A stretch of 64,000 nucleotides of DNA, taken from positions 1-64,000 of the forward strand of contig JAZKIW010000091.1 of assembly GCA_040384625.1 (NCBI GenBank), given 5' to 3'. Below are positions 51,144 through 58,158 of the stretch, one piece after another (position 1 is the stretch's first letter; the number at the start of each line of letters is the position of its first letter). The position numbers and the translations under genes were made by a program. Source of the stretch: CADEEN01 sp040384625. GTDB taxonomy: Bacteria; Pseudomonadota; Gammaproteobacteria; Burkholderiales; Burkholderiaceae_C. The notes below the pieces were generated by a model. The model did not search any database and was not told where the DNA came from. It saw nothing but the letters and a program-made list of their open reading frames with translations.

Positions 51144-51773
51144 ATGCCTCGTCCCCGCGCCGCCACCTACGACGACCAGCGCACGCTGATACTGAGCCGC
51201 GCAGCCGAGGTGTTTGCGCGCCGCGGCTACACCGCGGCGTCGATGAACGAAGTGGCGGCCGCGTGCGCGGTGAGCAAGGCCACGCTGTACCACTATGTGC
51301 GCGACAAGCACGCGCTGCTGGCGCAGATCGCGGCCGAGCACGTTGCGCGCCTCGAATCGCTGGTGCGCGAGGTGAGGGCCGAGCGGCTTGCGCCCGCCGA
51401 CGAACTCGACACACTGATCCGGCGCTTCACCGCGGCCTATGCCGACGCCCAGCACGAACATCGTGTGCTGACCGAAGACGTCAAGTTCCTGCGCGACGAA
51501 GAGCGCGCCGCGGTCGAGGCCGGCCAGCGCCGGGTCGTCGCCGCCTTTGCCGGCGCGATCGGCCGCGTGCGCCCGGAACTGGCGCCGCTGGCCACGCCGT
51601 TGGCGATGCTGCTGTTCGGCATGATCAACTGGACCTTCACCTGGATGAAGCCGGGCGGCGCGCTGACGCACGACACACTCGCGCCCATCGTCGCCGGTCT
51701 GTTCTTCGGAGGCCTGCCGGCGGTCAGCCCGAACAAGCGGCGGGTGCGGCGCGGCGTCGCTGTGGCGGCCTGA
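51144..51773 (+). CDS. paaR: TetR family repressor PaaR
   Basis: This 209-residue protein has a TetR helix-turn-helix (AAEVFARRGYTAASMNEVAA, ACAVSKATLYHYVRDKHALL) and a C-terminal ligand domain. Being at the end of the paa operon, with a perfect palindrome over the operon start, identifies it as the TetR-type PaaR of beta-proteobacteria, which releases DNA upon binding phenylacetyl-CoA. Gamma-proteobacteria use the unrelated PaaX. Confidence 0.88.
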   Translation: MPRPRAATYDDQRTLILSRAAEVFARRGYTAASMNEVAAACAVSKATLYHYVRDKHALLAQIAAEHVARLESLVREVRAERLAPADELDTLIRRFTAAYADAQHEHRVLTEDVKFLRDEERAAVEAGQRRVVAAFAGAIGRVRPELAPLATPLAMLLFGMINWTFTWMKPGGALTHDTLAPIVAGLFFGGLPAVSPNKRRVRRGVAVAA

Positions 51774-51775
51774 GC

Positions 51776-52894
51776 GTGGACCAGGTCGACACGGTCGTCG
51801 TCGGCGCGGGCGTCGTGGGCCTGGCGATCGCGCGCGCGCTGGCGCTGGCCGGGCGCGAGGTGGTGATCGTCGAGGCCGAGGGCCTGATCGGCAGCATCAC
51901 CAGCGCGCGCAACAGCGAGGTCATCCACGCCGGCCTTTATTCGCAGGCCGACTGGCTGAAGACCCGCCTCTGCATCGAAGGTCGACGCCTGCTGGTGCCC
52001 TACTGCGAGGCGCACGGCGTGGGCCACCGCCTTTGCGGCAAGCTGGTGGTGGCCACGAATACCGAACAAGTCGATGCACTGGAACGCTTGGCGCGCAACG
52101 CCCGGGCCAACGGTGTCGAGGGCCTCGCGTTGATCGACGGTGCCGCGGCGCGCGCGCTCGAGCCGGCCCTGCAGGCTGTGGCGGCCCTGCACTCGACGGC
52201 CACCGGCCTGATCGACAGCCACGGCTACATGCTGGCCCTGCTCGGCGAGGCGGAGGACCATGGTGCGGCGCTGGCGCTGAAGAGCCCGTTGCTCGCGGCC
52301 CGCGTCGTGGCCGGTGGCTTCGCGCTTGAGGTCGGTGGCGCGGAGCCTATGCAGTTGCAGGCCCGCTGCCTGGTCAACAGCGCGGGCCTGGCCGCCAGCG
52401 CGGTCGCTGCGCGCATCGAGGGCCTGGCCCCAGGGCACGTGCGAAGGACGCATCGCTGCAAGGGCAACTACTTCGCCTTGAGCGGCGTGCGCGCGCCGTT
52501 CTCGCGCCTGATCTACCCCATGCACGACGGAGCCGGCTTGGGCGTGCACCTGACGCTCGATCTCGCCGGGCAAGGCCGCTTCGGGCCTGACACAGAGTGG
52601 CTCTCCGACGAGGGCGCGATCGATTACATGGTGAACGGCGCACGCGGCGAAGCGTTCTACGCCGCGATCCGCCGCTACTGGCCGACGCTGCCGGACGGGG
52701 CGTTGCAGCCCGACTACAGCGGTGTTCGCCCCAAGCTTAGCCGCCCTGGCGAGCCGGCTAATGACTTCGCCATCGACGGCCCGCAGGTGCACGACGTGCC
52801 AGGCCTGGTCAACCTGTTCGGCATCGAGTCGCCGGGACTGACGGCCTCGCTGGCCATCGCCGACCAGGTCCGCGCCGCGCTCGACGGCGCCTGA
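51776..52894 (+). CDS. FAD-dependent oxidoreductase, L-2-hydroxyglutarate oxidase-like
   Basis: This 372-residue protein has an N-terminal FAD-binding fold (DTVVVGAGVVGLAIARALAL) and the family's SARNSEVIHAGLYSQADWLK, NSAGLAASAVAARIEGL and HRCKGNYFALSG blocks, close to LhgO-type enzymes. C-terminal FGIESPGLTASLAIADQV completes the FAD site. GTG start 2 bp after the paaR stop, so it is the last gene of the paa operon, though no step of phenylacetate breakdown requires it. Substrate unknown. Confidence 0.82.
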   Translation: MDQVDTVVVGAGVVGLAIARALALAGREVVIVEAEGLIGSITSARNSEVIHAGLYSQADWLKTRLCIEGRRLLVPYCEAHGVGHRLCGKLVVATNTEQVDALERLARNARANGVEGLALIDGAAARALEPALQAVAALHSTATGLIDSHGYMLALLGEAEDHGAALALKSPLLAARVVAGGFALEVGGAEPMQLQARCLVNSAGLAASAVAARIEGLAPGHVRRTHRCKGNYFALSGVRAPFSRLIYPMHDGAGLGVHLTLDLAGQGRFGPDTEWLSDEGAIDYMVNGARGEAFYAAIRRYWPTLPDGALQPDYSGVRPKLSRPGEPANDFAIDGPQVHDVPGLVNLFGIESPGLTASLAIADQVRAALDGA

Positions 52895-52901
52895 ACCACC
52901 G

Positions 52902-53315
52902 TTAGCGCCGCGGCGGCTCCGCCGGCTCGATGGTCACCAACTCGCGGTAGATGCCGCCCGCGGCAACGCTGCCACTGGTCGTGCCCTGTCCCGACATGCG
53001 GGCGATGCAGGCCTGACGGTCTGCGGCGGGCAGCGGTTCGCAGCGACGCAACTGGTTGTTCAGCTGCTCCGCCTTCGAGCCTTCGAGCTCGCCTCGACGG
53101 GCTTCGGCCAAGGCTGCGGCTGCTTCACGCAGGCAGGTGGTCCGGTCCTGATTCGTCTGGCCGGTCAGGCAGGCGGCACGCTCTTGTTGGTAGCGCAATT
53201 GCGCTTCGGAGGGGCCGCTCTTGGTGGCACCGAAGGCCGCTGTCGACGACAGTAGCGCAACGATCAACAGGGGCGCCCAACTCGGGCGGGACGATCGGGT
53301 CTGGACGGACTTCAT
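52902..53315 (-). CDS. Hypothetical exported protein
   Basis: This 137-residue protein has a signal peptide (MKSVQTRSSRPSWAPLLIVA, cleavage after AFGA). The mature part is Gln/Arg/Ala-rich with four regularly placed cysteines (RAACLTGQ, TTCLREAA, LRRCEPLP, RQACIARM), probably two disulfides. I recognise similar uncharacterised periplasmic proteins in Burkholderiales but no function. AAGGAG lies 5 nt before ATG 53315. Confidence 0.72.
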   Translation of the reverse strand: MKSVQTRSSRPSWAPLLIVALLSSTAAFGATKSGPSEAQLRYQQERAACLTGQTNQDRTTCLREAAAALAEARRGELEGSKAEQLNNQLRRCEPLPAADRQACIARMSGQGTTSGSVAAGGIYRELVTIEPAEPPRR

Positions 53316-53468
53316 GAGGAACTCCTTGGGTACGGACGCAGGGCATCGCCTCGCGTCGTGGCTATGGGGTGAGGCCATGGTCTGCCCATGCCCTCGCGCC
53401 CACCATCGGGTGAGAGGCCGCGCTGCGGTAGGAGCTGCCCTACAGCTGCGACGCGGCGTAGCGCGCGC

Positions 53469-54761
53469 TCACGCGAACAGCCGCTGTGCGTGCAGACCGA
53501 GACCCTGGGCCACGCTGGCGAAGCGGTCGCCGCGCATCAGCTGCGCGTCGGGGCACAGCGCAGCCAGACGCTGCACCAGGGGCGAGAGCCCGGTAGAACC
53601 GCCGGTGAGGTAGAGCACGTCGATGGCGTCGGCGGCCAGGCTGGCCTGGCGCAAGGTCTCGCGCGCGGCAGCGACCACGCGTGCCAGGTCGGCATCGATA
53701 GCTACGATGGCCTGGCCTTGCGTGAGCTCCACCGCGAGGCCGGCCTCGATGGCCTTCAGCGCCAGATGCGTCTGGCCGCCGTCGGCGATCTCGATCTTGG
53801 CCTGTTCCGCCAACGCCGCGAGCGCGTGGCCGAGGCGCTGCGTCACGACGCGCATGAGGCGTTCGTGCAGGCGCACATCGCCGTAGAAATCGCGCATGCG
53901 TGCCAGCTCGGACACACGCTGCGGCAGGTAGACGGTGTTGATCAGGTGCCAGGTGGCGAGGTCGAAGTAGACCCGGCTTGGCACCTCGCGCGGCGCCTGT
54001 CCGCGCTTGGCTGGCCCCAGGCTCTTGTGGCCGCAAGTGGGCAGGATCCAGGCGAGCTCGATATGGCGGTCGAAGTCGGTGCCGGCAGCATGCACACCGT
54101 GGTTGGCGAGGATGTCGCCGCGCCGATCGGTGCGCACGCGCCGTTCGGGCCCCACGCGCACGAGGGAGAAGTCCGAGGTGCCGCCGCCGATGTCGGCCAC
54201 CAGCACGATCTGCTCGCGCGTGGCCCGCTGCTCGTAGTCGAGCGCGGCGGCGATCGGTTCGTACTGGAACTGCACCTCGACAAAGCCGACCGAGCGCGCC
54301 GCCGCTTCGAGTGCAGCCTGTGCCTTGGCGTCGCGCTCAGCGTCGTCGTCGACGAAGAACACCGGCCTGCCGAGCACGGCCTGCTCGATCGCCCTGCCGA
54401 CATGCGCCTCGGCCTGCTGCTTCAACTGTCGCAGGTAACCGGCCAGCACTTCGCGGTAGCTGACCGAATGGCCAGCACCCAGGTCGGTGCGCTGATCGAC
54501 CAGGGACGAGCCGAGGATGCTCTTCATCGAGCGCATCAGGCGGCCCTCGGTGCGTTCCACGTAGGCCGCCACCGCGGCACGCCCGTACAGGCGTCGCGGT
54601 GCCTCGTGCGGCGCCAGGCCTTCGACGACATAGAACACCGCGGTCGGCATGGTCGGGTGGCCGGGCTCGACCTCGAGCAGGCGCACAGCGCCGCGCGGCG
54701 TGTTCGCCACCGGGACCGCGATGCCGGAGTTGGAGGTGCCGAAATCGATGGCGCAGTACAC
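53469..54761 (-). CDS. Hsp70-family ATPase, YegD-like
   Basis: This 430-residue protein has phosphate-1 motif AIDFGTSNSGIAV, phosphate-2 VADIGGGTSDFSL and adenosine motif LYLTGGSTGLSPL of the actin/Hsp70 fold. It lacks the substrate-binding domain, as in YegD. GTG at 54761 is the start; an in-frame extension to 54836 has no support. Role uncertain, possibly a nucleotide-dependent chaperone-like regulator. Confidence 0.86.
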   Translation of the reverse strand: MYCAIDFGTSNSGIAVPVANTPRGAVRLLEVEPGHPTMPTAVFYVVEGLAPHEAPRRLYGRAAVAAYVERTEGRLMRSMKSILGSSLVDQRTDLGAGHSVSYREVLAGYLRQLKQQAEAHVGRAIEQAVLGRPVFFVDDDAERDAKAQAALEAAARSVGFVEVQFQYEPIAAALDYEQRATREQIVLVADIGGGTSDFSLVRVGPERRVRTDRRGDILANHGVHAAGTDFDRHIELAWILPTCGHKSLGPAKRGQAPREVPSRVYFDLATWHLINTVYLPQRVSELARMRDFYGDVRLHERLMRVVTQRLGHALAALAEQAKIEIADGGQTHLALKAIEAGLAVELTQGQAIVAIDADLARVVAAARETLRQASLAADAIDVLYLTGGSTGLSPLVQRLAALCPDAQLMRGDRFASVAQGLGLHAQRLFA

Positions 54762-54832
54762 GGCGTGCCCTGGGTGCGAGGGCGCGCAGTGTAGCCAAGG
54801 GCATCGCCAACTCGGCGACGCATGACTTCTCG

Positions 54833-55230
54833 TCACCCGTCGGGGCTCGCGCCGTCCAGACTGGCGCCGTNNNNNNNNNNNNNNNNNNNNNNNNNNNNNN
54901 NNNNNNNNNNNNNNNNNNNNNNNNNNNNNNNNNNNNNNNNNNNNNNNNNNNNNNNNNNNNNNNNNNNNNNGCGCCGTCCAGACTGGCGCCGTGCTTGTCG
55001 TCGAAGGTGTCGATGCGTTTGACGATGGCGTCCCGGACCGCCTGTTCGGCCAAGGTCGCGATCGCGGGCGAAGTCAGGCGGATCGAGCCGTCGAACTCTC
55101 CGAGTGGCGTGCCGGCCTGGCTGACGCGGGCCTTCCAGCGGATCGCGTCGTCCTCGAGCTCGTACTCGCCTTCGTAGGCATAGACCTTCCCGGTGGCCCC
55201 GTGCTCGTGGGAGGTGGTGTCGATGTGCAT
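54833..55230 (-). CDS. Hypothetical protein interrupted by an artificial gap
   Basis: The N-terminus MHIDTTSHEHGATGKVYAYE and a charged, possibly beta-rich body (GEYELEDDAIRWKARVSQAG) run into the N gap. The gap flanks repeat the same 22 bp (54849-54870 and 54971-54992). Collapsing one copy plus the 100 Ns restores a clean frame that ends DKHGASLDGASPDG at the stop 54833-54835, giving 91 residues. No family recognised. In the file as given the frame is broken. Confidence 0.65.
54871..54970. other. Assembly gap (100 N), probably zero length
   Basis: One hundred ambiguous bases flanked on each side by the identical 22-bp sequence at 54849-54870 and 54971-54992, which itself contains GCGCC/GGCGC hairpin arms. 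The contigs most likely overlap and were not merged. Confidence 0.95.
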
Positions 55231-55382
55231 GCTGGCATCCTGCAGAAAGCGACGCCAGCAGCCTAGGTGCCGCGCCGTGCCAGCGACAGTGGCCGAGGTC
55301 CAGAATGCCTGTAGGCGCAGCCCTACGCCGCTGGCGCGATGACGCCGAAAGGCGGAACATGGGGCCCCATCAAGGAGATTGC

Positions 55383-55700
55383 ATGAGCCCCACCGCCACA
55401 CCGCCCGAACCTCCGGATGGCGACTTCAGCAAGCTGGTCGACGAACAGCTCGAACTGGCCGCAGCCAGGATCCCCGCACTGGCGCCGTCCGTGGTGCACC
55501 CGTCCCTCGTGGACCACGAGGAGCGCAAGGCCGCGCATGCGACCCTCGAGGACGTGCTGCTCGGCAATGCCCAGCCGACACCGGAGATGCTGGAGGAGCT
55601 GGCCGCGCTCGAAGCCGCACCCGAGCTGAGCGAGGAGGAGTTGGCGCGCCAGGCGCTGGCCGACGGTGGCGCCGACGACGACCCCACGACCCCGGAGTGA
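55383..55700 (+). CDS. Hypothetical acidic protein
   Basis: This 105-residue, Glu/Ala/Pro-rich protein (MSPTATPPEPPDGDFSKLVD) has no membrane segment or cysteine. AAGGAG lies 6 nt upstream of ATG 55383. The C-terminal half is largely acidic and helical (LEELAALEAAPELSEEELAR). No family recognised. Confidence 0.6.
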   Translation: MSPTATPPEPPDGDFSKLVDEQLELAAARIPALAPSVVHPSLVDHEERKAAHATLEDVLLGNAQPTPEMLEELAALEAAPELSEEELARQALADGGADDDPTTPE

Positions 55701-55827
55701 GGCGGGGCTGATGACCTTCGATGCCTGAGTTGCGCAAGCAGTTGCGGGCAACCGCGCTGCCGGCGCTCGTTCCGCGCAGGCGTCGCCTGCGAGCGCCGAC
55801 CGCTAGCTGAGGCCTTGCGGTCAGGCC

Positions 55828-56322
55828 TCAGAAATACGCGATCAGGCGCCCACAGCTGATCACGGCGATCCAGATCACGATCGACAACCCGGCCGCGACG
55901 CGGGCGCTGCCCGGGGCCGGCCGCGCGTCGTCCCAGGCCGCGGCCGAACGGTACGGGCCCAGGTGAAAGAAGGCGACGTTTGCGGCTGCCGTTGCGAGCA
56001 AGCCGAGCTTGAGCAGGAGTGCCGGGTTGGTGGCGAACTCGGTGGCGTGTGCGCTGAACATCATCAGCCCGGCCGGCACGACGAGCAGGAGGCCGGCCCA
56101 GGACCAGGGCAGCAGATGGCGCGCGAGTGCGCGCACCGGCAGGGCGCGGCCCAGGCCCAGCACGCGCAGGTCGAACATCAGCGCGGCGCCGACCAGGATC
56201 ACGAAGCCGACGATGTGAACGATCTCGACGATCGGGTACATCCACGCCGACTTGCGCATCACCTCGCCCAGGCCGCTCAGCTCGAGCCAGATGAGCCAGG
56301 CCGGTCCGACGGGCGGGTGCAT
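55828..56322 (-). CDS. DUF6644-like membrane protein
   Basis: This 164-residue protein has about four transmembrane helices (YPIVEIVHIVGFVILVGAAL is the first) with conserved His and Gly. A similar pattern is seen in the DUF6644 proteins that often sit next to DUF6152 genes. It starts immediately after the stop of the DUF6152-like gene. Possibly involved in copper or redox handling at the membrane, but that is speculation. Confidence 0.72.
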   Translation of the reverse strand: MHPPVGPAWLIWLELSGLGEVMRKSAWMYPIVEIVHIVGFVILVGAALMFDLRVLGLGRALPVRALARHLLPWSWAGLLLVVPAGLMMFSAHATEFATNPALLLKLGLLATAAANVAFFHLGPYRSAAAWDDARPAPGSARVAAGLSIVIWIAVISCGRLIAYF

Positions 56323-56679
56323 CTAACGCAACTCGACCGTCTTGCCGCCGACGGTGATGCGCTCGGCGCGCATCTCCTGGGGATCGCTGCGGTTCGGGTA
56401 GCCCTCGACCTCGGCGCTGACGCCGGCCTTGAGCGCGGACGAAGCCAGGCCCCGGTTTTCCATGCGCGAAGGCGGCGCGAGCACGACGAGCCAGGTCTTG
56501 CCCGGGACCTCCAGCTTCACGTAGCCGTGAGGATGCTCATAGCCCGCTTCGCGGATCGTGCCCGCCACCTTGAGCGGCGTGTTGCTGTCGTAACCGCTCC
56601 ACCCGTGGTGGGCCTGGGTCAGGGCTGGCGCGGCCAGCGCGACGAGCAGGCAGGCCCGGAGTGTTGATGTGCTTGGCAT
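56323..56679 (-). CDS. DUF6152-like exported protein
   Basis: This 118-residue protein has a signal peptide (MPSTSTLRACLLVALAAPAL) and mature start HHGWSGYDSNTPLKVAGTIR, the conserved HHGW-SGYD opening of DUF6152, followed by an OB-like beta domain. ATG 56679 has GGAG 7 nt upstream; the longer reading to 56715 lacks one. Translated directly before the DUF6644-like gene. Confidence 0.8.
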   Translation of the reverse strand: MPSTSTLRACLLVALAAPALTQAHHGWSGYDSNTPLKVAGTIREAGYEHPHGYVKLEVPGKTWLVVLAPPSRMENRGLASSALKAGVSAEVEGYPNRSDPQEMRAERITVGGKTVELR

Positions 56680-56859
56680 GCCAGGGCTCCGTGCAAAGGG
56701 GAGGGAGGCCTGCATTATTCCCGCCGCCGACCCGCTGCGGTTGCACTTGGCTGCACAGCTTTACGTGAGGGAAGCATTCGACGGCAGGGCCGTGCGTAGT
56801 ATGGGCGCATGAACCCGCATGGGTTCCCACCTGTCTGTTTCGATTCGATTGGGGTTGCC

Positions 56860-57624
56860 ATGAAATCCGTTGCGCTTGCATCCACCCTGGCCCTGGGCGT
56901 CGGTACCCTGGCCGGCCCGGCCTGGGCCGCCGTCGAGACCGATCGCGGGACCGTCATCTCCGTCACGCCGATCGTCCAGCAGGTGGTGGTGCCGCGACGC
57001 GTCTGCAACGACGAGCCCGTCGCGGTGCAGCGCCAGCCCTCTGGCGCCGGTGCCCTGATCGGCGCGATCGCTGGTGGCGCGATGGGCAACGCCATCGGTG
57101 CCGGCAGCGGCCGCGCCGCAGCGACCGCGCTCGGCGTGCTCGGCGGCGCCGTGGTCGGCAACAGCATCGAGGGTGGCGGCCAGAACCAGGTCCAGAGCAT
57201 GCGCCGCTGCACCACCGAAAACGCCTACGAGGACCGCAACAGCGGCTTCAACGTGGTCTACGAGTACGGTGGGCGCGAATACACGACGCAGATGCGCCAG
57301 GACCCGGGCCGTTACGTCCAGGTCCAAGTGCAGGCCTCGCCCGAGGGCGGGGTCGTTGCGCCGCGTGAATATGCGCCGCAGCAGCGGTCGCGCAGTGCGC
57401 CACCACGGTCAGCGCCGGTGTACGTCGAGCGGCCGGTGTACCAAGGTTATGAGGCCTACCCGGAGCCGGTGTACCAGACTTACCCGGCGCCGGCGCCGGT
57501 CTACTACGAGCCAGGCTACCCGCAGTTCGGGACCGGTCTGGTTCTGGGGGCCTTGATCGGCTACGGCGCGCACTACGGCTACAGCCGTCACTGGCACGGC
57601 GGGCGCGGTTACCGCGGCCGCTGA
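56860..57624 (+). CDS. Glycine-zipper 2TM domain protein, exported
   Basis: This 254-residue protein has a signal peptide ending GPAWA. A double glycine-zipper segment (GALIGAIAGGAMGNAIGAGS, LGVLGGAVVGNSIEGGG) is followed by a beta-rich region, then a Tyr/Pro-rich C-terminus (EPVYQTYPAPAPVYYEPGYP) and Gly/His end. Resembles outer-membrane-associated SlyB/RcnB-region family proteins. Envelope integrity role likely by family. Confidence 0.82.
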   Translation: MKSVALASTLALGVGTLAGPAWAAVETDRGTVISVTPIVQQVVVPRRVCNDEPVAVQRQPSGAGALIGAIAGGAMGNAIGAGSGRAAATALGVLGGAVVGNSIEGGGQNQVQSMRRCTTENAYEDRNSGFNVVYEYGGREYTTQMRQDPGRYVQVQVQASPEGGVVAPREYAPQQRSRSAPPRSAPVYVERPVYQGYEAYPEPVYQTYPAPAPVYYEPGYPQFGTGLVLGALIGYGAHYGYSRHWHGGRGYRGR

Positions 57625-57635
57625 GCCGCTGCGTC

Positions 57636-58115
57636 TCAGTCGACGCTGCCGGCGCGCAGCCGAAGCGTCATGCGCTGGGCCGGGATCTGGCCATCGTAGT
57701 AGGCCGGCACCAGTTCCGTTTCGGCGAACCCGAGGCCACGATAGAAGGCCAGGGCCGCGGCATTGTCGGCACGCAGTTCGAGCCCGATCGATGCGATGCC
57801 GGCCACCCGCGCCGATCCCAGCAACCATTCGGTGAGGCTGCGGCCGATGCCGCGCCGCTGATGGGGCGTCTGCACGCACAGCAGCACCAGATGAGCCTGC
57901 TCGTCGCCGAACTGCATCACCGCGAAGCCCAGCAGGTGCGTGGCATCGTGAGCGACCAGAGCGATGGTGTCGGCGTTGCCGATCAGCGACGCCATGCGAC
58001 GCGGCGTGTAGCGCCAGGCGAGCCCGGTCTCGATCAGCCGACGCGACATTTCGGCCAGCACCGGCGCGTCCGCTGCCCGGGCCAGGCGCAAGCTCAGGGT
58101 GCTGGGTGGATCCAC
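57636..58115 (-). CDS. GNAT family N-acetyltransferase
   Basis: This 159-residue protein has the acetyl-CoA loop VQTPHQRRGIGRSLTEWLL and downstream GLELRADNAAALAFYRGLGF of GNAT enzymes. GTG start at 58115. Substrate unknown. It lies between the glycine-zipper gene (convergent) and a hybrid kinase gene. Confidence 0.87.
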   Translation of the reverse strand: MDPPSTLSLRLARAADAPVLAEMSRRLIETGLAWRYTPRRMASLIGNADTIALVAHDATHLLGFAVMQFGDEQAHLVLLCVQTPHQRRGIGRSLTEWLLGSARVAGIASIGLELRADNAAALAFYRGLGFAETELVPAYYDGQIPAQRMTLRLRAGSVD

Positions 58116-58158
58116 GGTCAGACGGGCGGCGACGCGGCGGGTCGATTTTGTACGGTGC

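Noticed and set aside
53388..54794. A 468-codon open frame on the plus strand
   Set aside because: Antisense to the Hsp70-like gene, no domain.
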